From Methylotenera sp. (lineage in GTDB: Bacteria > Pseudomonadota > Gammaproteobacteria > Burkholderiales > Burkholderiaceae_C), in contig JAIPCJ010000007.1 in NCBI GenBank assembly GCA_021738245.1, forward strand, positions 1-60,298: a DNA stretch of 60,298 nt. The letters are read 5' to 3'. The notes beneath the pieces are model-generated. The model did not search any database. It had not been told where the DNA came from and saw only the letters and a program-made list of their open reading frames with translations. The position numbers and the translations under genes are program-made. Below, piece after piece: positions 1 to 8,330 of this stretch; the first letter of the stretch is position 1, and every line of letters begins with the position of its first letter.

Positions 1-25
1 CGGCGCCCGGCCCGAAACCCCTGAC

Positions 26-53
26 AGAAGCCGGCATCGAGCCGGCTTCTTTC
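26..53. terminator. Hairpin terminator at the 3' end of phaZ
   Basis: AGAAGCCGGC and GCCGGCTTCT form a perfect 10-bp stem with a 5-nt loop, followed on the plus strand by TTC. It lies directly after the phaZ stop codon (minus strand) and could also end a plus-strand gene left of the window. The T-run is short in both directions, so the polarity is uncertain. Confidence 0.6.
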
Positions 54-1266
54 ATTGCGAGACTTGAATGACGTGGCGCACCAGCGGGTAGACCTGGTGC
101 TGCCAGCGCCGCCCGCTGAACACGCCGTAGTGGCCCACATTGGGCTGGATGTAGTGGGTGCGCATGAAGAGCTTCAGGCTGCTGGCGAGGTCTTGCGCGG
201 CCAGGGTCTGGCCGACGGAGCAGATGTCGTCCCGCTCGCCTTCGATCGTGAGCAGCGCGGTGCGGCGGATGGCCGCGGGGTTCACTCGACGGCCCTGGTA
301 GGTCATCTCGCCGCGCGGCAGGTCGAAGGTCTGGAATACGCGCTCCACCGTCTCCAGGTAGAAGTCGGCCGCGAGGTCGGCCACGGCGAGGTATTCCTCG
401 TAGAAGGTGCGCGTCACCTCGGCCTTGTCGAACTCGTCGGCGACGAGGTGCTTGTAGTAGTCCTTGAAGGCGTTCGCATGCCGGTCCTTGTTCATGCTCA
501 TGAACGCCGACAGTTGCACGAAGCCCGGGTAGACCCGCCGGCCCGCACCGGCGTGCTGCCAAGGCACATGGCTGATGAGGTTCTTGCGGAACCATTCGAT
601 CGGTTTGCTGGTGGCCAGCTGGTTGACGGCGGTGGGGCTGACGCGGCAGTCGATCGGGCCGGCCATCAGCGTGAGGCTGGCGGGCGTGGCGGGATGGTCG
701 TCCTCGGCCATCACCGACACCGCCACCAGCGCGCTCACGCAGGGCTGGCACACCGCCACGACGTGGGCCTGCGGACCGATGGCGGCGAGGAAGTCGATCA
801 GATGGCCGGTGTACTCGTCCAGCCCGAAACGGCCTGCGGCCAGCGGGACATCACGCACGTTGTGCCAATCGGTCACGTAGACGTCGTGGTCTTGCAGCAG
901 GGTGCGCACCGTGTCGCGCAGCAGCGTGGCGAAGTGCCCGGACATCGGCGCCACCACCAGCACCTTGGGCTGGGCCGGCGCGCCGTCCTTCCGAAAGCGC
1001 AGCAGCGTGGCGAACGGGGTGGTCAGCGCGGCTTCCTCGGTGACGGGCCAGCGCTCGCCGCCCTGGGTCACCTCGCCGATGCGCCAGGGCGGCCGGGTGT
1101 GCGTGACCTGGGCCAGGTCGAACACCTTGCTCGCCGCCCGCCACGGGCGGGTGGGCAGCCAGGGCAGGTCGTCCAGACCGGGCTGATCGAGCAGGGGCAG
1201 CGTCAGCCGGTTCAGCGTGCGCAGGGGCCAGAGGAGGTCGGCTTGGGCCTGGTAGGCGGGGTACAT
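52..1266 (-). CDS. phaZ: Intracellular polyhydroxyalkanoate depolymerase
   Basis: This 404-aa protein belongs to the intracellular PHB depolymerase family (PhaZ1 of Ralstonia type), which breaks down stored polyhydroxybutyrate granules in the cytoplasm. The residue in the nucleophile position appears to be a cysteine: VCQPC with Cys173, comparable with the catalytic cysteine of Ralstonia PhaZ1, rather than the serine of ordinary lipase boxes. No signal peptide is visible, as expected for an enzyme acting on internal granules. I chose the ATG that gives MYPAYQ because AGGAG lies just upstream of it; a further 26 codons are open before it but lack such a site. A hairpin terminator follows the stop. 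The family call is firm. The exact polymer preference cannot be read from the sequence. Confidence 0.9.
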   Translation of the reverse strand: MYPAYQAQADLLWPLRTLNRLTLPLLDQPGLDDLPWLPTRPWRAASKVFDLAQVTHTRPPWRIGEVTQGGERWPVTEEAALTTPFATLLRFRKDGAPAQPKVLVVAPMSGHFATLLRDTVRTLLQDHDVYVTDWHNVRDVPLAAGRFGLDEYTGHLIDFLAAIGPQAHVVAVCQPCVSALVAVSVMAEDDHPATPASLTLMAGPIDCRVSPTAVNQLATSKPIEWFRKNLISHVPWQHAGAGRRVYPGFVQLSAFMSMNKDRHANAFKDYYKHLVADEFDKAEVTRTFYEEYLAVADLAADFYLETVERVFQTFDLPRGEMTYQGRRVNPAAIRRTALLTIEGERDDICSVGQTLAAQDLASSLKLFMRTHYIQPNVGHYGVFSGRRWQHQVYPLVRHVIQVSQ

Positions 1267-1374
1267 GGCAACTCCTGCGTGGCGGTGACGGCTCATTGAA
1301 CGCAAGGAGCGCGCCAGCGGGGCATGGCATGGGCCTTGCGACAAGGCTCACCACCCACCGCCGAGGAGACGCCG

Positions 1375-2157
1375 ATGCCCGTTGCCACGCCGACCCGACC
1401 CGCCGCCCGCAAGAGCCCGCGGGGTGCCAAGGCTGCAGCCGCTGCGTCAGCCGCGCCGGCACCCGGACCCAGACCCCGCCCGGCGCCGCGCGCCTCGGCG
1501 CGACCCGCGGCGAGCCTCACGCTGAGCAGCAAGAACTACTCGTCCTGGTCGTTGCGGGGCTGGCTGTTGACCCGTTTTGCGGGGCTGCCCGTCGAGGAGG
1601 TCATGCTGCCGACCGATGACGAGAGCGCCCGCAAGGAGCTGTTGCTGCTGGCGCCTTCCATCCTTGTGCCCTGCCTGCGCCATGATGGCGCGACGGTCTG
1701 GAACACGCTGGCGATGGCCGAATACCTGGCCGAGACCTTTCCCAAGGCCGGGCTCTGGCCCGCCGACCGGGTGGCGCGCGCACACGCCCGTGCCATCTGC
1801 GGCGAGATGAACTCGGGCTTTGCCAACCTGCGCGCCTCGCTGCCCATGAACCTCAAGGCGCACTTCCCGCGCCACAAGATCTGGGCCGGCGCCAAGCCCG
1901 ACATCGAGCGCATCGTCGAGATCTGGAGCGAGTGCCTGGCCCGCTACGGTGGCCCCTACCTTTTCGGCAAGAAGCGCTGCGCAGCCGACGCGATGTTCGC
2001 GCCCGTCGTCACGCGCTTCCTGACCTACGACGTGCCGGTCAACCCAGCCTGCCTGGCCTACTGCGACACCGTGATGGCCATGCCCGAGCTGCAGGAATGG
2101 ATCGCCGCAGCCCGGCTGGAGCCCGACGAGATCGAGCAGCTGGACATGGACTTCTGA
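1375..2157 (+). CDS. Glutathione S-transferase family protein
   Basis: This 260-aa protein starts with about 45 residues rich in Ala, Pro and Arg. A thioredoxin-like GST N-domain follows (SKNYSSWSLRGW, the usual start of this subfamily, with Ser/Tyr candidates for glutathione activation), then an all-helical C-domain ending near the C-terminus. It resembles YfcF-type GSTs of proteobacteria. The start is the ATG preceded by GAGGAGACGCCG; an earlier in-frame ATG at 1324 has no ribosome site. It is divergent from phaZ and convergent with the cupin gene. The substrate is unknown. The low-complexity N-terminal tail is unusual for a GST and may be disordered. Confidence 0.85.
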   Translation: MPVATPTRPAARKSPRGAKAAAAASAAPAPGPRPRPAPRASARPAASLTLSSKNYSSWSLRGWLLTRFAGLPVEEVMLPTDDESARKELLLLAPSILVPCLRHDGATVWNTLAMAEYLAETFPKAGLWPADRVARAHARAICGEMNSGFANLRASLPMNLKAHFPRHKIWAGAKPDIERIVEIWSECLARYGGPYLFGKKRCAADAMFAPVVTRFLTYDVPVNPACLAYCDTVMAMPELQEWIAAARLEPDEIEQLDMDF

Positions 2158-2184
2158 GCGCCCGCGGCCGGGCCCCCCGGGGAC

Positions 2185-2637
2185 TCAGGCCCAGGTCGAG
2201 GGCGCCGGCACCTCGCAGGGGGCTGGCGCGTCTACCGTCTTGAAGTCGGCGGGCGACACGATCTCCAGGTACTCCATGTCGGGCGAGTAGTCGAACAGGT
2301 AGTGCACGATGCCCGGGCGCTGGTGCACGCAGTCGCCCGCCTCCACCAGCGTGACCTGGTCGCCATACATGAACTTGGCCCAGCCCTTGGTCATGATGAC
2401 GATCTGGAAGTCCGCCTCATGTCGGTGCCATCCTGTGCCCTTTTCAGGGGCCATGTTCGCCTTCACAAGGTGCGCGATGACCCGGCCATGGGTGGCGGCA
2501 GCCACGCCGAGGTCGCGGTAGAGGAAGAAATCCCTCAGCCCGTCGCTGCGCCAGGGCGTGTCCCCGGGCTTGACGTGAGAGAACTCGGTGGTGGAGGCGT
2601 CGTTCGCAGCGCCCACGGGGATCGACAGATCCGTCAT
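2185..2637 (-). CDS. Cupin domain protein
   Basis: A 150-aa single-domain cupin. The first cupin motif carries the metal-binding pattern WHRHEADFQ and the second lies near GDCVHQRPGIVHYLFDY, so a mononuclear metal site with His and Glu ligands is likely. The start at MTDLSIP is supported by an AGGAG about 5-10 nt upstream. Such small cupins range from dioxygenases to sugar-binding or regulatory proteins, and nothing in the sequence fixes the reaction. It is divergent from ccoI across about 130 bp, so it could share that low-oxygen promoter region, but I see no direct evidence. Confidence 0.75.
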   Translation of the reverse strand: MTDLSIPVGAANDASTTEFSHVKPGDTPWRSDGLRDFFLYRDLGVAAATHGRVIAHLVKANMAPEKGTGWHRHEADFQIVIMTKGWAKFMYGDQVTLVEAGDCVHQRPGIVHYLFDYSPDMEYLEIVSPADFKTVDAPAPCEVPAPSTWA

Positions 2638-2719
2638 GACCAGGCTCCTGTAAAGCGGCAGGTGACCGGCAGCACGCAATATGCGTTCCCGCGTCGGCCG
2701 CAGGCCGATTGCCTGCGCC

Positions 2720-2733
2720 TTGATTCATGTCAT
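2720..2733 (+). promoter_or_regulatory. Putative FNR box and promoter of ccoI
   Basis: TTGAT-TCAT-GTCAT matches the FNR consensus TTGAT-N4-ATCAA at 8 of 10 positions. Its centre lies 41.5 bp before the GTG of ccoI, the usual class II activator spacing if transcription starts at that GTG. TAGATT at 2756-2761 then falls exactly at -12 to -7. No Shine-Dalgarno is visible before the GTG. The second half-site is degenerate, so confidence is moderate. Confidence 0.5.
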
Positions 2734-2767
2734 GGGGCGCCGCGGCCCGCGCCGCTAGATTGCCAGC

Positions 2768-4969
2768 GTGAGCGCTCCACCTCTTGGGTTGCACGCGGCC
2801 GAAGCCGACGCGCGCCTTCTCGCCCCCTTCACCGCCTGGCCGGATGGCCCGGGTGGCGCTGCCGTGTCGCAGTTCCAGGTCGCGGGCATGCACTGCGCGG
2901 CCTGCTCGGGAATCATCGAGGACACCTTGGGGCGGCTGCCGGGCGTGCAGAACGCCAGTGTCAATGCCGCCTCGGCCCGGCTGGCCCTGCGCTGGCAGCC
3001 CTCGCAACTGCCGCTGGCCGATGTGCTGGCGGCCCTGCAGGCCGTGGGCTACCAGGCCACGCCCGATGTGGCCGCCTCGGCGCGCGAACTGCGGCGCCGC
3101 GAACGGCGTCAGGCGCTGTGGCGCGTGTTCGTGGCCGGTTTCCTGATGATGCAGGTCATGATGCTCGCCACGCCCGCCTACGTGGCCGCTGCCGGCGAGC
3201 TGGCGCCGGACCTGGACCAACTGCTGCGTTGGGGCTGCTGGGTGCTGGCGCTGCCGGTCATGGTGTTCTCGGCCGGGCCCTTTTTCAGCGGTGCCTGGCG
3301 CCAGCTGCGCGCCGGCCGCCTGGGCATGGACGTGCCGGTGGCGTTGGGCATCGCGGTGACCTTTGCGGCGAGCACCGGGGCGCTGTTCGACCCCACCGGG
3401 CCGCTCGGCCACGAGGTTTACTTCGACTCCCTGACCATGTTCGTTGCCCTGCTGCTGCTGGCGCGCTGGTTCGAGCTGGGAGCCCGCCACCGCGCGGCCG
3501 AAGCCCTGGAGGCGGTTGCCGGCGCGCTGCCCACCACGGCCGAGCGGCTGCTGCCCGATGGCCGCAGCGAGCAGGTTCCTGCCGAGGTGCTCGCTGTGGG
3601 CGACCGCATTCGCGTGAAGGCGGGCGAGGCATTTGCAGCCGATGGCCGGGTGCTGGTGGGGCAGGGCTGGGTCAACGAGGCCTTGCTGACGGGCGAGTCG
3701 GCGCCGGTGGCCAAGGCCGTCGGTGCCGCGGTGGTCGCCGGCAGCCTGAGCCTGGACGGCATCTTCACCGTGGCTGTTCAGCGCGTTGGTGCCGACACCA
3801 CGGCGCAAGGCATCGTGCGGCTGATGCAGCAGGCGCAAAGCCAGCGCCCGGGCGGCAGCGGCCTGCTGGACCGCGTGGCCGCGGGCTTCACGGCCGTCGT
3901 GCTCATGCTGGCGTTGGGCGCCGGCCTGGCCTGGTGGTGGATCGACCCGGCCCGCGCGGTGGCGGTGGCGGTCGCGGTGCTGATCGTGACCTGCCCCTGT
4001 GCGCTGACGCTGGCGGCGCCCGCCGCCTGGCTGACCGCCAGCGGCGCGCTGGCGCGTCGCGGCCTGCTGCTGGCCGACCTCTCGGCCCTGGAGCGGCTGT
4101 GCACGGTCGATACCGTGGTGTTCGACAAGACCGGCACGCTGAGCGAAGACCGCCTGCGCCTGAGCGCGCACTGGAGCACAGGTGGCGACGCCGACGAACT
4201 GCTGGAACGCGCGCGCAGCCTGGCCGCGTTCTCGCGCCACCCGCATGCATTGGCGCTGGCCGAAGGCGGCGAAGGGGCCGGCTGGGGCGATGTGCAGGAA
4301 GTGCCGGGCCGCGGGGTGCAGGCGTGTGATGCGCAAGGGCGTGTCTGGCGCCTGGGCGCGCCGGCCTGGGTGTCGGATCATCCGGAGGCCCGGGCCCGCC
4401 TGGCCTTTGGCCGTGAAGGCGTGGTGCTCTGGCTCGACCTCGAAGAGGCGCCGCGCGCCGATGCCGCCGATGCGGTGGCGGCATTGCACGCCCAGGGTCG
4501 CCAGGTGCGGCTGCTGTCCGGTGATCAGCCGATGCCGGTAGCGCGCATGGCCGAGCGTGTCGGCATCGACGACTGGCGCGCCGGCGCAAGCCCTGACACC
4601 AAGCTCGCCGCCGTGCGCGGCTGGCAGGCTGCGGGCGAGCGCGTGTTGATGGTGGGCGATGGCATCAACGATGCCCCGGTGCTGGCGGCAGCCGATGTGC
4701 GGATCGCGATGGGGCAGGGCGCCATGCTGGCCCGCAGTGCGGCCGATGCGCTGCTCGTGTCGAACCGATTGATGGCCGTGCCGCAGGCCCTGGCCCTTGC
4801 GCGCCGAACGCGCCGCGTGCTGGGGCAAAACCTCGCGTGGGCGGCGCTCTACAACCTCGCCTGCGTGCCGCTCGCATTGGCCGGCTGGCTGCCCCCGCTG
4901 GCAGCCGGCATCGGCATGGCGAGCAGCTCGCTGCTGGTGGTGCTCAACGCACAGCGTCTGCAACGCTGA
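2768..4969 (+). CDS. ccoI: Copper-translocating P-type ATPase for cbb3 oxidase assembly (CcoI)
   Basis: A 733-aa P1B-type ATPase of the CcoI/FixI/CopA2 group, which exports copper across the inner membrane for assembly of the CuB site of cbb3 oxidase. The N-terminal heavy-metal domain has GMHCAAC (Cys43, Cys46). The transport site CPC is at residues 409-411, the phosphorylated aspartate is in DKTGT (Asp453), TGES lies in the actuator domain, and GDGIND forms the hinge. The GTG start has no ribosome site but sits at the predicted transcription start. It is followed by ccoS, 17 bp downstream. The operon position and the CPC motif make the copper role secure; CopA proper is less likely because of the cco context. 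Confidence 0.93.
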   Translation: MSAPPLGLHAAEADARLLAPFTAWPDGPGGAAVSQFQVAGMHCAACSGIIEDTLGRLPGVQNASVNAASARLALRWQPSQLPLADVLAALQAVGYQATPDVAASARELRRRERRQALWRVFVAGFLMMQVMMLATPAYVAAAGELAPDLDQLLRWGCWVLALPVMVFSAGPFFSGAWRQLRAGRLGMDVPVALGIAVTFAASTGALFDPTGPLGHEVYFDSLTMFVALLLLARWFELGARHRAAEALEAVAGALPTTAERLLPDGRSEQVPAEVLAVGDRIRVKAGEAFAADGRVLVGQGWVNEALLTGESAPVAKAVGAAVVAGSLSLDGIFTVAVQRVGADTTAQGIVRLMQQAQSQRPGGSGLLDRVAAGFTAVVLMLALGAGLAWWWIDPARAVAVAVAVLIVTCPCALTLAAPAAWLTASGALARRGLLLADLSALERLCTVDTVVFDKTGTLSEDRLRLSAHWSTGGDADELLERARSLAAFSRHPHALALAEGGEGAGWGDVQEVPGRGVQACDAQGRVWRLGAPAWVSDHPEARARLAFGREGVVLWLDLEEAPRADAADAVAALHAQGRQVRLLSGDQPMPVARMAERVGIDDWRAGASPDTKLAAVRGWQAAGERVLMVGDGINDAPVLAAADVRIAMGQGAMLARSAADALLVSNRLMAVPQALALARRTRRVLGQNLAWAALYNLACVPLALAGWLPPLAAGIGMASSSLLVVLNAQRLQR

Positions 4970-4986
4970 ATCCGGGTCGCTGCGAC

Positions 4987-5136
4987 ATGGACATCCTCTA
5001 CCTCCTCATCCCCTTTTCCGTCGTGCTGGTGCTGCTCATCCTGGCGGTGTTCGGCTGGGCTGTGAACTCCGGGCAACTGGAGGACCTCTCCCGAGAGGGC
5101 GAACGTATCCTGCTTGACGAGGATCAAGGCCCCTAG
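4987..5136 (+). CDS. ccoS: Cbb3-type oxidase assembly protein CcoS
   Basis: A 49-aa protein with one membrane helix at the N-terminus ([18 protein letters not shown]) and a short cytoplasmic tail with the typical SGQLEDL segment. CcoS is needed for cofactor insertion into cbb3 oxidase, and its place right after ccoI is the usual one. The ATG has no clear Shine-Dalgarno; translation may be coupled to ccoI. The last codons contain the FNR box of the ccoN promoter. Family and start are well supported by length and neighbours. Confidence 0.92.
   Translation: MDILYLLIPFSVVLVLLILAVFGWAVNSGQLEDLSREGERILLDEDQGP
5114..5127 (+). promoter_or_regulatory. FNR box of the ccoN promoter, inside the end of ccoS
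   Basis: TTGAC-GAGG-ATCAA matches the FNR consensus at 9 of 10 positions. A -10-like AAGAAT at 5150-5155 puts the predicted transcription start near 5162, which is 41.5 bp from the box centre (class II spacing). A 21-nt leader then carries the GAAGGAG ribosome site of ccoN. The window's own FNR homologue has the matching recognition helix. Confidence 0.75.
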
Positions 5137-5182
5137 CGCCCTACGCGCGAAGAATGGTTCGCATCAGACTGAAGGAGTCGCG

Positions 5183-6631
5183 ATGGCGAACGACAAGGCC
5201 CTGGCCACCACTGGGGCGACATACGAGGACGGACCGGTACGCGCATTTGCGCTGGCAGCGGTTCTGTGGGGTGTGGTGGGGATGCTGGTGGGCGTCATCA
5301 TTGCCGCCCAGCTGGCCTGGCCCGAGTTGAACCTCGGCATCCCCTGGCTCAGCTACGGTCGCCTGCGACCGCTGCACACGAACGCGGTGATCTTCGCCTT
5401 CGGCGGCTGCACGCTGTTCGCCACGTCTTACCACGTGGTCCAGCGCACCGGGCAGACGCGGCTCTTCCTGCCCAAGCTGGCGTGGTTCACCTTCTGGGGC
5501 TGGCAACTCGTCATTCTGCTGGCCGCGATCTCGCTGCCGATGGGCTTCACGACCGGCAAGGAATACGCCGAGCTCGAGTGGCCGATCGACATCCTGATCG
5601 CCGTGGTGTGGGTGGCCTATGCCGTCGTGTTCTTCGGCTCGGTGGGCACCCGCAAGATCCGGCACATCTATGTGGCGAACTGGTTCTTCGGCGCCTTCAT
5701 CATTGCGGTGGCCCTGCTGCACATCGTCAACAGCGCCGAGATCCCGGTCAGCCTCACGAAGAGCTACTCCGCCTATGCCGGCGTGCAGGACGCCATGGTG
5801 CAGTGGTGGTACGGCCATAACGCAGTCGGCTTCTTCCTGACCGCCGGCTTCCTCGGGATGATGTACTACTACATCCCCAAGCAGGCTGAGCGTCCCGTCT
5901 ACAGCTACCGCCTGTCCATCGTCCACTTCTGGGCGCTGATCTTCACCTACATGTGGGCGGGCCCGCACCACCTGCACTACACGGCCCTGCCGGACTGGGC
6001 GCAGAGCATCGGCATGATCTTCAGCCTGGTGCTGCTGGCGCCGAGCTGGGGCGGCATGATCAACGGCGTCATGACGCTGTCGGGCGCCTGGCACAAGCTG
6101 CGTGACGACCCCATCCTGAAGTTCCTGATCGTGGCCCTGTCGTTCTACGGCATGTCCACCTTCGAGGGGCCGATGATGTCGATCAAGACGGTCAACTCGC
6201 TGTCGCACTACACCGACTGGACGGTGGGCCACGTGCACAGCGGCGCCCTGGGCTGGGTGGGCCTCATCTCGATGGGCTCGCTCTACCACCTGATCCCGCG
6301 CATGTTCGGTCGCACCGAGATGTACTCCAAGCGCGCCATCGAGCTGCACTTCTGGATCGCAACGCTCGGCATCGTGCTCTACATCGCCGCGATGTGGATC
6401 GCCGGTGTGATGCAAGGCCTGATGTGGCGTGCGGTCAACCCCGACGGCACCCTGGTCTACACCTTTGTCGAGAGCGTGAAGGCCACCTGGCCGTTCTATG
6501 TGATCCGCCTGAGCGGCGGCCTGCTGTACCTCGGCGGCATGCTGGTCATGAGCTGGAACGTCATCAAGACCGTGCAGGCCGGCCGCGCACAGGCGGTGCG
6601 CATCCCCACGCCTGCACTGGCTCACGCTTGA
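5183..6631 (+). CDS. ccoN: Cbb3-type cytochrome c oxidase subunit I (CcoN)
   Basis: The 482-aa catalytic subunit of the high-affinity cbb3 terminal oxidase, a multi-helix inner-membrane haem-copper protein that reduces oxygen to water and pumps protons. Visible haem and CuB ligand motifs are [25 protein letters not shown] and [17 protein letters not shown] lies 6-12 nt before the chosen ATG (MANDKA). Its promoter carries an FNR box in the end of ccoS. It heads ccoNOQP, with ccoO only 10 bp downstream. Length and motifs are standard. Confidence 0.97.
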   Translation: MANDKALATTGATYEDGPVRAFALAAVLWGVVGMLVGVIIAAQLAWPELNLGIPWLSYGRLRPLHTNAVIFAFGGCTLFATSYHVVQRTGQTRLFLPKLAWFTFWGWQLVILLAAISLPMGFTTGKEYAELEWPIDILIAVVWVAYAVVFFGSVGTRKIRHIYVANWFFGAFIIAVALLHIVNSAEIPVSLTKSYSAYAGVQDAMVQWWYGHNAVGFFLTAGFLGMMYYYIPKQAERPVYSYRLSIVHFWALIFTYMWAGPHHLHYTALPDWAQSIGMIFSLVLLAPSWGGMINGVMTLSGAWHKLRDDPILKFLIVALSFYGMSTFEGPMMSIKTVNSLSHYTDWTVGHVHSGALGWVGLISMGSLYHLIPRMFGRTEMYSKRAIELHFWIATLGIVLYIAAMWIAGVMQGLMWRAVNPDGTLVYTFVESVKATWPFYVIRLSGGLLYLGGMLVMSWNVIKTVQAGRAQAVRIPTPALAHA

Positions 6632-6641
6632 AGGAGATTTC

Positions 6642-7265
6642 ATGAGCAACCATTCCCAAGCCGTCTCCGGCCACCAGCGCATCGAGACCAGCAATCTGCT
6701 GATGATCGTGCTGGTGCTGCTGACCGTGATGGTCGGTGGCATCGTCGAGATCGTGCCGCTGTTCTTCCAGCGCTCCACCACGCAGGCCGCGCCGGGCTTG
6801 AAGCCCTACACCGCGCTGCAGCTGGCCGGGCGTGACATCTATCTGCGCGAGGGCTGCTACAACTGCCACTCGCAAATGATCCGCCCGCTGGCCGCCGAGA
6901 CGCTGCGTTACGGTAAGTACTCCACCGCGGGTGAGTTCGTGTACGACCACCCCTTCCAGTGGGGCAGCAAGCGCACGGGCCCCGACCTGGCGCGCGTGGG
7001 CGGCAAGTACAGCGACGACTGGCACCGCATCCACCTGAACAACCCGCGTGACCTGGTGCCCGAATCCAACATGCCGGCCTACTCATGGCTGGCTGGGGCT
7101 CCGGTGGACGCCGCCGGCATGCCGGCCCGTCTGGCGGCCATGCGCACCCTGGGCGTGCCCTACACCGAAGCCGAGGTGAAGGCCTCGGCCGAAGAGGTGA
7201 AGGGCAAGACCGAGCTCGACGCGCTCGTGGCCTACCTGCAGGTGCTCGGCACCGCGAACAAGTAA
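6642..7265 (+). CDS. ccoO: Cbb3-type oxidase subunit II, monohaem cytochrome c (CcoO)
   Basis: A 207-aa membrane-anchored cytochrome c. One N-terminal helix ([20 protein letters not shown]) is followed by a periplasmic domain with a single haem c site CYNCH (Cys72, Cys75, His76) and a probable distal methionine in the [10 protein letters not shown] segment. It passes electrons from CcoP to CcoN. A strong GAAGGAG precedes the ATG. It is 10 bp after ccoN and 13 bp before ccoQ, within one operon. Confidence 0.96.
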   Translation: MSNHSQAVSGHQRIETSNLLMIVLVLLTVMVGGIVEIVPLFFQRSTTQAAPGLKPYTALQLAGRDIYLREGCYNCHSQMIRPLAAETLRYGKYSTAGEFVYDHPFQWGSKRTGPDLARVGGKYSDDWHRIHLNNPRDLVPESNMPAYSWLAGAPVDAAGMPARLAAMRTLGVPYTEAEVKASAEEVKGKTELDALVAYLQVLGTANK

Positions 7266-7278
7266 GGAGCCCGCAACC

Positions 7279-7410
7279 ATGGGCATCAACGAACTCCGTG
7301 TGGCCGTGACCCTGGTGTCGCTGGCCGTCTTCCTCGGCATCGTCGCCTGGGCCTGGCGTGGCCGCTTCGACGACGCTGCCCGCCTCCCGTTTGAAGGAGA
7401 TGAGCAATGA
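7279..7410 (+). CDS. ccoQ: Cbb3-type oxidase subunit CcoQ
   Basis: A 43-aa single-helix protein (MGINELRVAVTLVSLAVFLG) with the short charged C-terminus RFDDAARLPFEGDEQ typical of CcoQ/FixQ. It stabilises the cbb3 complex. AAGGAG lies about 10 nt before the ATG. Its TGA overlaps the ATG of ccoP (ATGA), which implies translational coupling. It was identified by reading between ccoO and ccoP. Confidence 0.9.
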   Translation: MGINELRVAVTLVSLAVFLGIVAWAWRGRFDDAARLPFEGDEQ

Positions 7411-8324
7411 GTGACTTCTTCAGCAGTGGCTGGTCTCTCTTCATCGCCGCCGTCACCATCGGCGGGCTGATCGCCTGCGGCGTGCTGCTGGTGATCGCCA
7501 GCCGGCGCCAGGTCATGGCGGCAGACAACACCACCGGCCATGTCTGGGACGAAGACCTGCGTGAGCTGAACAACCCGCTGCCCGCGTGGTGGATGGGCCT
7601 GTTCGTCATCACCATCGTGTTCGCCGGTGTCTACCTGGCCCTCTACCCGGGGCTGGGCAGCCAGGCTGGCAAGCTGGGCTGGACGAGCGAGGGCGAGCAT
7701 GCCAAGGAACTGGCCGCAACCCGTGCCGCCATGGCGCCGGTCTACGCCGCCTTCAAGGACATGGCGCCCGAGCAGCTCGCCAAGGACCCCAAGGCCCACG
7801 CCATCGGCGAGCGCCTGTTCGCCAACAACTGCGCGCAATGCCACGGTGCGGACGCCAAGGGTTCCAAGGGATTCCCCAACCTGACCGACAACGACTGGCT
7901 CTGGGGCGGCAACTACGACACCATCGTCGAGACCATCACCAAGGGTCGTGAAGGCAACATGCCGGTCATGGCGCCCGCGGTGGGCACCAGCGAAGACGTG
8001 CGCAACGTCGCTCACTATGTGCTGTCGCTGTCGGGTAGCCCGCACAACGCGCTCTACGCCCAGCTGGGCAAGGAGAAGTTCGTCGTCTGCGCGGCCTGCC
8101 ACGGTCCCGGCGGCAAGGGCAACCAGGCCCTCGGCGCCCCCAACCTCAGCGACAGGATCTGGCTGCACGGCTGGGGCGAAGAGGCCGTGATGGCCATGGT
8201 CAACAACGGCAAGCACAACGTGATGCCCGCCCACGGCGAGCGCCTGACGCCGGAGCAGATCCGCGTGCTGGCTGCCTACGTCTGGGGCTTATCGCAACCG
8301 CAGGGCGTCGCAGCCGCGAAGTGA
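7407..8324 (+). CDS. ccoP: Cbb3-type oxidase subunit III, dihaem cytochrome c (CcoP)
   Basis: A 305-aa protein with two N-terminal membrane helices, the conserved HVWDEDLRELNNPLPAWW stretch between them, and two periplasmic cytochrome c domains with CAQCH (Cys142, Cys145, His146) and CAACH (Cys228, Cys231, His232). It receives electrons from soluble cytochromes or bc1 and hands them to CcoO. It overlaps ccoQ by 4 bp and is followed 6 bp later by ccoG. Fully consistent with the family in length and motif order. Confidence 0.96.
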   Translation: MSDFFSSGWSLFIAAVTIGGLIACGVLLVIASRRQVMAADNTTGHVWDEDLRELNNPLPAWWMGLFVITIVFAGVYLALYPGLGSQAGKLGWTSEGEHAKELAATRAAMAPVYAAFKDMAPEQLAKDPKAHAIGERLFANNCAQCHGADAKGSKGFPNLTDNDWLWGGNYDTIVETITKGREGNMPVMAPAVGTSEDVRNVAHYVLSLSGSPHNALYAQLGKEKFVVCAACHGPGGKGNQALGAPNLSDRIWLHGWGEEAVMAMVNNGKHNVMPAHGERLTPEQIRVLAAYVWGLSQPQGVAAAK

Positions 8325-8330
8325 TCTCCC

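Noticed and set aside
2444-4963. Long open frame on the minus strand (839 codons) opposite ccoI
   Set aside because: It is a GC-rich antisense shadow of ccoI: no domain, low-complexity Arg/Gln/His composition, and the plus strand has all P-type ATPase motifs.
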